From assembly GCA_026785865.1 (NCBI GenBank), contig JAJAZG010000178.1, forward strand, positions 1 through 7,368: DNA of 7,368 nt, read 5' to 3'. Within the stretch, counting starts at the first letter, position 1. The number at the start of each line of letters is the position of its first letter. The notes below the pieces were generated by a model. The model was not told the DNA's origin. It was given only the letters and a program-made list of their open reading frames with translations, and did no database searches. The DNA is from Pseudanabaena sp. CAN_BIN31 (GTDB lineage: Bacteria; Cyanobacteriota; Cyanobacteriia; Pseudanabaenales; Pseudanabaenaceae). Made by a program: the position numbers and the translations under genes. Below, piece by piece: positions 1 through 5,459 of the stretch.

Positions 1-383
1 GTTGAACTTGATAGCAATTCAATTACGAGATTGGGATATTTGCCGCCCTCTTCCCAGATCGCCCAACTTTTGCGAGGCTTCGGCTCGGCATCCATGACCA
101 CAAAGACATCGGGACCGCGAAAATCTCGTGATTTAAGCTGTTGCTGGTTGTAAAAAACCGTCAAGTTACCAGATATGTAGAAATCATGGCGATCGCGCCA
201 CCAATATTTCAAGAGGCGAATTAATAGATCAATTTGTTGGCGGTGCAGATCGCTTTCCAATGGTGGCTCATCACTCTCTAAATCACTGGGTGGAAACTCA
301 ATTTCGTCAATGTGTTCTTCAGTAATTGCCCCGAATCGGCGATCGCTGAGTTCTTCACTGATGACTGGAAGATTTATTTTCAT
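1..383 (-). CDS. Uma2 family (DUF820) endonuclease, C-terminal part outside the window
   Basis: A reading frame opens with ATG at 383-381 and stays open for 127 codons to the left edge, so the C-terminus is missing. The protein has an acidic N-terminal stretch (about residues 10-45). A block typical of the Uma2/DUF820 PD-(D/E)XK nuclease-like family follows: F-Y-I-S-G-N-L-T-V-F-Y at about 68-78, SRDFRGPDVFVV at 85-96, and RKSWAIWEEGGKYP then IELLS at about 104-125. D92 and E122 are the expected metal-binding acidic residues; the lysine that normally follows in this family would lie beyond the edge. These proteins occur in many copies in cyanobacterial genomes and their cellular role is mostly unproven. 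The ATG overlaps the TGA of the upstream Nudix gene (ATGA at 383-380) and has no clear Shine-Dalgarno site, so translation is probably coupled. Family call is confident; nuclease activity is inferred from the fold. Confidence 0.85.
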   Translation of the reverse strand, partial: MKINLPVISEELSDRRFGAITEEHIDEIEFPPSDLESDEPPLESDLHRQQIDLLIRLLKYWWRDRHDFYISGNLTVFYNQQQLKSRDFRGPDVFVVMDAEPKPRKSWAIWEEGGKYPNLVIELLSSS

Positions 384-865
384 TGTAATTTGCCAATGTA
401 ATCGCGAATAACAGGTGTAAAAATCTTGACTACTTGTTGATAAACTTCTCTTTTAAATCGAACAATTGAATCGAGAGTCTTGTCGATCGCCATAAACTGC
501 ACTACCCGAAACTCGCGATCGTGGATATCTAACTGACAATCAGACGCAGGCTGATCCCAATAAAAAGCATACCAACGTTGTCTTTGTCCGCAATAATTTG
601 CCCATTTACCTGATAGCTTTAGGGTCGGTGGAAAATTGTAATATAGCCATTCGGGATGTACATAAGCTAAAACCGCATTATTAATCCCCACCTCTTCGTA
701 TAGCTCACGTAAAGCTGCTACTTGAGGCTCTTCTCCATCATCGATTCCGCCTTGTGGAAACTGCCACGAATCAGGAACGCCAACACGTTCACCAACTAGC
801 ACTTCACCTCTACGATTAAAAACAATAATTCCCACATTGGGACGATAAGACTTTTCTGGTTTCAT
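380..865 (-). CDS. rppH: RNA pyrophosphohydrolase / Nudix hydrolase (RppH type)
   Basis: This 161-residue cytoplasmic enzyme belongs to the Nudix superfamily. The full Nudix box lies at residues 39-61: G39, E45, then R53-E54, E57-E58 and G60, which bind the catalytic metals. Family-specific marks of the RppH/Ap4A-hydrolase branch are YRPNVGI at 7-13 and WQFPQGGID at 34-42. Members remove pyrophosphate from the 5' triphosphate end of mRNA, opening it to RNase E, and many also cleave diadenosine polyphosphates; which substrate dominates here cannot be told from sequence. Length is normal for the family. The ATG at 865-863 has no Shine-Dalgarno site. The ilvB terminator sits just upstream, so the gene probably has its own promoter; an extended -10-like TGTTATGCT on the minus strand (898-890) is a weak candidate. 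The stop overlaps the start of the downstream Uma2 gene, so both are likely one transcript. Confidence 0.88.
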   Translation of the reverse strand: MKPEKSYRPNVGIIVFNRRGEVLVGERVGVPDSWQFPQGGIDDGEEPQVAALRELYEEVGINNAVLAYVHPEWLYYNFPPTLKLSGKWANYCGQRQRWYAFYWDQPASDCQLDIHDREFRVVQFMAIDKTLDSIVRFKREVYQQVVKIFTPVIRDYIGKLQ

Positions 866-915
866 AGATTTTCATAGAAGCAAAGCAAAAGCATAACACC
901 GCCGCTCCAAACCCT

Positions 916-956
916 AAAAAGTATCAGGCGGTGCGAAGTACCGCCTGATACTTTTT
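916..956 (-). terminator. Rho-independent terminator of ilvB
   Basis: A perfect 17-bp inverted repeat (left arm 916-932, right arm 940-956, loop 933-939) starts five bases after the ilvB stop codon. Read on the minus strand it is a GC-rich hairpin ending in a run of five T. The arms end in A5 and T5 tracts, so the structure is symmetric and could also act on the plus strand, where no gene points toward it. It separates ilvB from rppH. Confidence 0.88.
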
Positions 957-960
957 GCAT

Positions 961-2739
961 CTAAACCAAGACTCGTTCGAGTTGAGTTACAGTTTCTGGA
1001 ACTTTTTGGCTTAGCAGCGATCGTTTAGGCGTTGGCAAACCCACCATCTCGGCATTACTTGCACCTGGGGGAACCATCGGATAACAGTTTTCATTGCGCT
1101 TAACCCGAAAATCGGCAAATACAGGGCCATCATAGGCAAGAATTTCGGCAACCGCAGATTGCAAATCGCTTGGCTCGATTACCTTCATACCTTTAATGCC
1201 AAAGGCTTCAGCAAGCTTCACAAAGTCGGGCATACCAGGTTCCATATTGGAAGACGAGTAGCGCTCATCATAGAAGCTTTCTTGCCACTGACGCACCATG
1301 CCCTGCCAACCATTATTGATAATGATCACTTTGATATTGATGCCGTATTGAGCCAATGTGCCAAGCTCTTGAATATTCATCTGAATACTCGCATCACCAC
1401 TAATACAGATCACTTGATCATTTGGTAAAGCCACCTTTGCACCCATCGCCGCAGGCATTCCATAGCCCATCGTGCCAAGTCCTGCACTAGAGATCCACTT
1501 CCTTGGACCAGTTTTGATTAACTGCGCCGACCACATTTGGTGCTGTCCGACATCAGTGGTGAAGTAAGCGTTGGGCGCTTGCTTACCAAATTCATAAATT
1601 ACCTGCTGAGGCGACAGAACTCCGTCATAGGCAGGTACTTCAAGAGGATAGTCTTCTTTCCACTCATCAAGCTGGACAAACCAATCTTTGGTTTGAATAT
1701 TTTCTTCATAACTTGTGGCTTCAAGAATCGCTTGCAATACTTCCTTGACATCACCGACAATCGGCACGTCAGGTTTACGATTTTTGCCAACTTCCGCAGG
1801 ATCGATATCAATGTGAATAACTTTGGCATCGGGAGCAAATTTATCTAGACGACCTGTTACGCGATCGTCAAATCTCGCGCCAACAGCGATCAATAGATCG
1901 CAGCCCTGTACGGCAAAGTTGGCATAAGCCGTGCCATGCATTCCCAACATCCCAACCGATAGATAGTCATTTTCATCATAAGCACCTTTACCCATCAGGG
2001 TTGTGGTCACGGGCAGTTGGAATCGCTTGGCTAATTCGGCTATTTCTGGATGGGCATCAGCCAGCACTGCGCCGCCACCTGCATAGAGCAATGGACGCTT
2101 TGCTTCACGAATTAAGGCGATCGCCGCCGCAATCTGATGCAAATGCCCCTTGGTCTTAAGCTGATAACCAGGTAAATCAATCTGCACATCAGGATTATAG
2201 TCAAACTCTCGTTGAGCAATGTCCTTAGGAATATCGATTAATACAGGGCCAGGACGACCCGTACCTGCAATATGAAAAGCTTCAGCAACGATTCGCGCAA
2301 TATCTTCAGGTCTACGGATCACATAGGAATGCTTGACGATTGGTAAGGTAATGCCCCAAATATCTGTTTCTTGGAAAGCATCAGTACCGATCGCATAGGA
2401 AGGCACTTGTCCCGTAATCACTACCATCGGAATCGAGTCCATTTGCGCGGTCGCAATACCTGTGACCAGATTGGTCGCCCCCGGTCCCGAAGTTGCGACA
2501 CACACACCGACGCTCCCAGTCGCACGGGCATATCCATCGGCAGCATGGACGGCTCCCTGCTCATGGCGCACAAGATAATGCTTGATCTCGCCTCTTGCCT
2601 CGGACTGATAAATTTCATCGTAGACTGGCAGTATGGCCCCACCAGGGTAGCCAAAAATATGTTTCACACCCTGTCGTCTCACACTATCGATGAGAGCAAA
2701 TGCACCCGTTGTTCGCAAAGTAGCCTCCTCTAGACTCAA
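961..2739 (-). CDS. ilvB: Acetolactate synthase, large (catalytic) subunit
   Basis: The protein (592 residues from the first possible start) is a thiamine-diphosphate enzyme that condenses two pyruvates to acetolactate, or pyruvate plus 2-oxobutyrate, the first common step of valine, leucine and isoleucine synthesis. The three ThDP-enzyme domains are complete: an N-terminal pyrimidine-binding domain with catalytic Glu60 (VRHEQGAVHAADGYAR, 57-72), a central FAD-binding domain (about 200-345), and a C-terminal domain with the ThDP/Mg motif from GDAS (448-451) to NN (475-476). P113 (GQVP) and W485 (RQWQ) align with the plant herbicide-site residues Pro197 and Trp574. The regulatory small subunit (ilvN/ilvH) is not adjacent. 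The longest frame begins with TTG at 2739, after an upstream in-frame stop and with no ATG between. A strong Shine-Dalgarno sequence inside the frame points instead to TTG at 2718, giving 585 residues (MRTTGAFALID). Transcription ends at the hairpin 916-956. Confidence 0.96.
   Translation of the reverse strand: MSLEEATLRTTGAFALIDSVRRQGVKHIFGYPGGAILPVYDEIYQSEARGEIKHYLVRHEQGAVHAADGYARATGSVGVCVATSGPGATNLVTGIATAQMDSIPMVVITGQVPSYAIGTDAFQETDIWGITLPIVKHSYVIRRPEDIARIVAEAFHIAGTGRPGPVLIDIPKDIAQREFDYNPDVQIDLPGYQLKTKGHLHQIAAAIALIREAKRPLLYAGGGAVLADAHPEIAELAKRFQLPVTTTLMGKGAYDENDYLSVGMLGMHGTAYANFAVQGCDLLIAVGARFDDRVTGRLDKFAPDAKVIHIDIDPAEVGKNRKPDVPIVGDVKEVLQAILEATSYEENIQTKDWFVQLDEWKEDYPLEVPAYDGVLSPQQVIYEFGKQAPNAYFTTDVGQHQMWSAQLIKTGPRKWISSAGLGTMGYGMPAAMGAKVALPNDQVICISGDASIQMNIQELGTLAQYGINIKVIIINNGWQGMVRQWQESFYDERYSSSNMEPGMPDFVKLAEAFGIKGMKVIEPSDLQSAVAEILAYDGPVFADFRVKRNENCYPMVPPGASNAEMVGLPTPKRSLLSQKVPETVTQLERVLV
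2724..2730 (-). promoter_or_regulatory. Shine-Dalgarno site that decides the ilvB start
   Basis: GAGGAGG reads on the minus strand at 2730-2724. It is followed by five bases (CTACT) and then an in-frame TTG at 2718-2716, the ideal spacing for initiation. It lies downstream of the TTG at 2739 that opens the longest frame, so it cannot serve that codon. It is the only strong Shine-Dalgarno site seen before a gene in this window. Confidence 0.65.
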
Positions 2740-3068
2740 TACTGATCTTGTTTCGCAATCTAAGCAAAAATCGCTGTTGCTGCATTTTTAGATACTTTTT
2801 TTGCTCCGCACTACATATTTGTAGTTTATCGCAAGTACCTTAAGTTTATAATTCGTATCAATTGTATCGATAATAACATAGACAAGCTGGCACAAAGCTG
2901 CTAGACGCAATGTCTCAAGAAGCTGATTGAATGGCTGATTAAGTATTAGTAAGCATGTAATATTTAGCCCACTAAACATATCTTTGTGCTAGATAATACC
3001 GAGCAAGTCGCATTTAAAAATATAATAATCCCATGTTCTTCCTTCATACATCCTCTGTATAACTTCCA
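2740..3068. promoter_or_regulatory. Divergent ilvB-petH intergenic region
   Basis: This AT-rich stretch of about 330 bases holds the promoters of both flanking genes and no convincing gene. On the ilvB side, a possible minus-strand -10 TATAAA (2850-2845) has a poor -35 (TTATCG, 2873-2868) and would give a leader of about 100-120 bases. Just downstream lies a small perfect dyad, ACTACA-N4-TGTAGT (2810-2825). A possible leader reading frame starts at 2785 on the minus strand. In the middle, GCTGATT is directly repeated at 2922-2928 and 2934-2940. On the petH side is the NtcA-type promoter listed separately. Confidence 0.5.
2985..3026 (+). promoter_or_regulatory. NtcA-activated-type promoter of petH
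   Basis: GTG at 2986-2988, eight bases, then TAC at 2997-2999 matches the NtcA operator GTA-N8-TAC with one mismatch; T2985 also fits the extended form. Twenty-one bases later a perfect -10 hexamer TATAAT lies at 3021-3026, and no proper -35 is present. This operator-to--10 spacing is what is known for NtcA-activated cyanobacterial promoters. Transcription would start near 3033, leaving a leader of about 36 bases. Binding by NtcA, the global nitrogen regulator, is inferred from the pattern alone. Confidence 0.5.
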
Positions 3069-3962
3069 ATGAGTGCAAATTCAGATAAAGATATTCCCGT
3101 TAATATCTACCGCCCCGCTAATCCATTTACAGCAAAATGCATCTCCAATGATGTGTTGGTTAGACAAGGTGCTGCTGGTGATACCCGTCATGTAAAGTTT
3201 GATATCTCTGGAGGCGATCTTCGTTATTTAGAAGGTCAAAGTATTGGTGTCGTCCCTCCTGGCGAAGACAAAAATGGCAAGCCCAATAAACTTCGCCTCT
3301 ACTCGATCGCCTCAACCCGCGTTGGTGACGATCTTGATGGCAAAACTTTATCGCTAAGCGTTAAGCGTTTGGAGTACCAAAACGAAGCTGGTGAAACTAT
3401 CAAAGGTACATGCTCTAGCTTCCTGACCGATCTTAAAGTTGGTGATGATGTCAAGCTTACTGGACCAGTTGGCAAGGAAATGTTGTTACCAGATGATCCT
3501 AATGCCACGGTGATCATGATCGCAACGGGTACAGGTATTGCCCCTTTCCGTGCGTTTTTATGGCGCATGTTTAAAGAAAAGCATGAAGATTATGAATTTA
3601 AGGGCTTAGCTTGGCTTTTCTTCGGTGTCCCTACCGACAGCACTGTTTTATATAAGCCTGACCTTGAATGGATGGCATATAAAAACAAGCGCCACTTCCG
3701 CTACGATGTCGCGATTAGCCGTGAGCAAAAAAATGCTGCTGGTGAAAAGATGTATATCCAAAACCGTATGGCTGAATATGCGGATGAGTTATGGAAAGTA
3801 ATGCAAAAGCCAACTACTCATACCTATATGTGTGGTCTGCGTGGTATGGAAGATGGGATTTCTGAATTTATGACCAAAACAGCCGCTAAGAGTGATGTTG
3901 TTTGGAAAGACTTCGAGAAGCAAATGAAGCGTGATGGACGTTGGCACGTTGAAACTTACTAG
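3069..3962 (+). CDS. petH: Ferredoxin--NADP+ reductase, short form without phycobilisome linker domain
   Basis: This 297-residue FAD enzyme passes electrons from photosystem I-reduced ferredoxin to NADP+ at the thylakoid surface, and can run in reverse for respiratory or cyclic flow. The FAD domain (about 15-145) carries RLYS at 76-79. The NADP domain (about 146-297) carries GTGIAP (154-159) for the pyrophosphate, S217-R218 and K227-x-Y229 for the 2'-phosphate, CGLRGM at 255-260, and ends in WHVETY, whose terminal Tyr297 stacks on the flavin. K227 stands where Anabaena FNR has Arg and plant FNR has Lys, so NADP preference should hold. Cyanobacterial PetH is usually about 400 residues, with an N-terminal CpcD-like domain that docks to phycobilisomes. 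Here TAA at 3060-3062 is in frame two codons before the ATG, so that domain is absent. No Shine-Dalgarno site is visible. Two hairpins follow the gene. Confidence 0.96.
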   Translation: MSANSDKDIPVNIYRPANPFTAKCISNDVLVRQGAAGDTRHVKFDISGGDLRYLEGQSIGVVPPGEDKNGKPNKLRLYSIASTRVGDDLDGKTLSLSVKRLEYQNEAGETIKGTCSSFLTDLKVGDDVKLTGPVGKEMLLPDDPNATVIMIATGTGIAPFRAFLWRMFKEKHEDYEFKGLAWLFFGVPTDSTVLYKPDLEWMAYKNKRHFRYDVAISREQKNAAGEKMYIQNRMAEYADELWKVMQKPTTHTYMCGLRGMEDGISEFMTKTAAKSDVVWKDFEKQMKRDGRWHVETY

Positions 3963-3967
3963 AATCT

Positions 3968-4006
3968 AAAAAAGTAGAGGGTCGCAATGCGACCCTCTAC
4001 TTTTTT
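3968..4006 (+). terminator. Rho-independent terminator of petH
   Basis: Six bases after the petH stop codon, an inverted repeat has arms A6-GTAGAGGGTCG (3968-3984) and its complement (3990-4006), with a five-base loop CAATG. A run of seven T (4001-4007) follows the GC-rich stem. The loop bases C3985 and G3989 could pair as well. Confidence 0.9.
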
Positions 4007-4023
4007 TAGGGCTTGATTTTTGT

Positions 4024-4060
4024 AAAGAGAGATGCGGCGCGTAGCGCCACATCTCTCTTT
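4024..4060 (+). terminator. Second hairpin downstream of petH, possible backup terminator or dispersed palindrome
   Basis: The arms AAAGAGAGATG (4024-4034) and CATCTCTCTTT (4050-4060) pair perfectly. After one C/A mismatch (4035 and 4049), GGCGC (4036-4040) pairs with GCGCC (4044-4048) around a GTA loop. A broken T-rich tract follows (to 4067). It begins 17 bases after the first terminator and lies only about 35 bases before the kinase promoter, so it may act as a second stop or be a repeat-family member. Confidence 0.6.
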
Positions 4061-4092
4061 TGGGTTTTAACAAGATTGCCGATCGCATAAAT

Positions 4093-4101
4093 TGTTATAA
4101 T
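4093..4101 (+). promoter_or_regulatory. Extended -10 promoter of the kinase-pentapeptide operon
   Basis: TGTTATAAT is a perfect extended -10 element (TGN-TATAAT). No good -35 lies at the usual distance; TTGCCG at 4076-4081 is only 14 bases upstream. Transcription would start near 4108, about 26 bases before the GTG start of the kinase. No PHO-box-like direct repeat was recognised. Confidence 0.5.
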
Positions 4102-4133
4102 CTAGCCTCTGTAAGTGTTGGGGCTAATTAACA

Positions 4134-5456
4134 GTGGAATTGCTCTGGCTGCTTGTAGGAATTGTGATTGGCGCGATCGCCACTAGTGCTTGCTGGTTTA
4201 GTTGGAATTATGCCAACCAAAGACGCGATCGCAAATTTCGTAAGCGATCGCGCCATGTACTTAAAGCAAAATCGATTGATAGTCTTAAAACTTGGGCGCA
4301 GAATATTCAACTGAATCATCATGATCAGTCTGAGTCTAGTGAACTCATAGATAATCATGAAGTTTCATTATCGTGGGAAAAAATTGTCGAAGCGGCTCCT
4401 ATCGGTTATATCCAAGTTGATCGAGACAATCGCTTAACCCTGTGCAATCAGAAAGCCGCCACCATGATGGGCATCGCGAACTGCCAAACGAGTTTATTGC
4501 GTAAGCCATTTTTGTTGCAACTGATTCGTTCCTACGAGCTAGATCGCTTAGTCGAACAAACCCGATCGCTTAGTGCCAGCACTCAAGCTGACTGGGTCTT
4601 TCATCCCGCCATCCCCGATCCTGCCAATCCTGTCCCACAGATAGGCAGACCGATTCGCGCTCGTAGTCTTTGTCTAGAGCATGGTCAAGTTGGCATTTTT
4701 TTAGAAGATCGCCAAGAAGCAGTGGCGATAACGCAGCAACGCGATCGCTGGACATCAGATATTGCCCACGAACTGAAAACGCCGCTAACCTCAATCCGTC
4801 TCGTTGCCGAGACAATCGAGCCGTGTGTGGATCCTGAATCAAGAATTTGGGTAAATCGTCTGCTCGGCGAAACCGATCGGATTACTAAACTTGTACAGGA
4901 TCTTCTCGAATTGGGGCAAATGGATGTCGGGATTGAGCCTGTGCTGAACCTAAGTGAAGTGAACTTACCGACAATAGTGCGAGCAGTTTGGTCAACCCTC
5001 GAACCGCTAGCCAATCGTAAGCAGATCACGCTCAATCAGCTTGGTGACGAAAAATTAGTTTGGCAACTTGATGAATCGCGCATGTATCGACTTTTGCTCA
5101 ATTTGTTAGACAACAGTATCAAGCACAGTCCATCGCTTCAGTCGATTACAATCAAAACCAGCATGTTAAACTCAGATTTAATAATAGAAACAATCGACGC
5201 GGGAGAAGGTTTTCCTGAAGACTCTTTACCCTATATTTTTGATCGCTTTTATCAAATCGATCCATCACGGACAAGATCGGGGCTAAATCGCGGCGGCAGT
5301 GGCTTAGGTTTAGCGATCGCCCGCCAGATTGTTACATTACATAAAGGGGCGATCGTTGCCAAAAATCATCCTGAAACTGGCGGAGCATGGATTACGATCT
5401 CTCTACCACATCAAAATCTTGTAACAGCCCAAGGCTCTGAGTACTTTCATAAATAA
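4134..5456 (+). CDS. sphS: Sensor histidine kinase, SphS/PhoR-like (phosphate sensing)
   Basis: The 440-residue protein is a membrane-anchored class I histidine kinase. One hydrophobic segment (about 3-23) is followed by a very basic stretch (29-45), then a PAS-like domain (about 80-195). The HisKA region has phospho-acceptor His212 in SDIAHELKTPLTS (208-220). The ATPase domain has the N box NLLDNSIKHS (323-332, key N327), the G1 box DAGEG (355-359), the F box FDRFYQ (369-374) and the G2 box GGSGLGLAIA (387-396). All catalytic motifs are present. Layout, length and the sequence around His212 fit SphS, the cyanobacterial phosphate-starvation kinase whose partner is SphR; the specific signal is inferred by resemblance. 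No periplasmic sensor domain exists, so sensing must be cytoplasmic or through a partner. Start is GTG: an in-frame TAA lies at 4125-4127 and no ATG is near. No response regulator is adjacent. The next gene begins three bases after the stop. Confidence 0.85.
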   Translation: MELLWLLVGIVIGAIATSACWFSWNYANQRRDRKFRKRSRHVLKAKSIDSLKTWAQNIQLNHHDQSESSELIDNHEVSLSWEKIVEAAPIGYIQVDRDNRLTLCNQKAATMMGIANCQTSLLRKPFLLQLIRSYELDRLVEQTRSLSASTQADWVFHPAIPDPANPVPQIGRPIRARSLCLEHGQVGIFLEDRQEAVAITQQRDRWTSDIAHELKTPLTSIRLVAETIEPCVDPESRIWVNRLLGETDRITKLVQDLLELGQMDVGIEPVLNLSEVNLPTIVRAVWSTLEPLANRKQITLNQLGDEKLVWQLDESRMYRLLLNLLDNSIKHSPSLQSITIKTSMLNSDLIIETIDAGEGFPEDSLPYIFDRFYQIDPSRTRSGLNRGGSGLGLAIARQIVTLHKGAIVAKNHPETGGAWITISLPHQNLVTAQGSEYFHK

Positions 5457-5459
5457 ATC

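Noticed and set aside
1159..2733. Several plus-strand and alternate-frame open frames inside ilvB
   Set aside because: They lie opposite or across a clear, fully conserved acetolactate synthase gene and their translations show no family signature.
2788..2979. A 63-codon minus-strand frame in the ilvB-petH intergenic region
   Set aside because: It has no Shine-Dalgarno site, an AT-driven composition and no recognisable domain, and it covers the region where both divergent promoters should lie.
3060..3068. A frameshift hiding an upstream CpcD-like domain of petH
   Set aside because: All three plus-strand frames before 3069 are full of stops and AT-rich, and none resembles the linker domain.
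4073..4133. PHO box for SphR control of the kinase gene
   Set aside because: No repeated CTTAAC-type units at the expected spacing were found before the kinase start.
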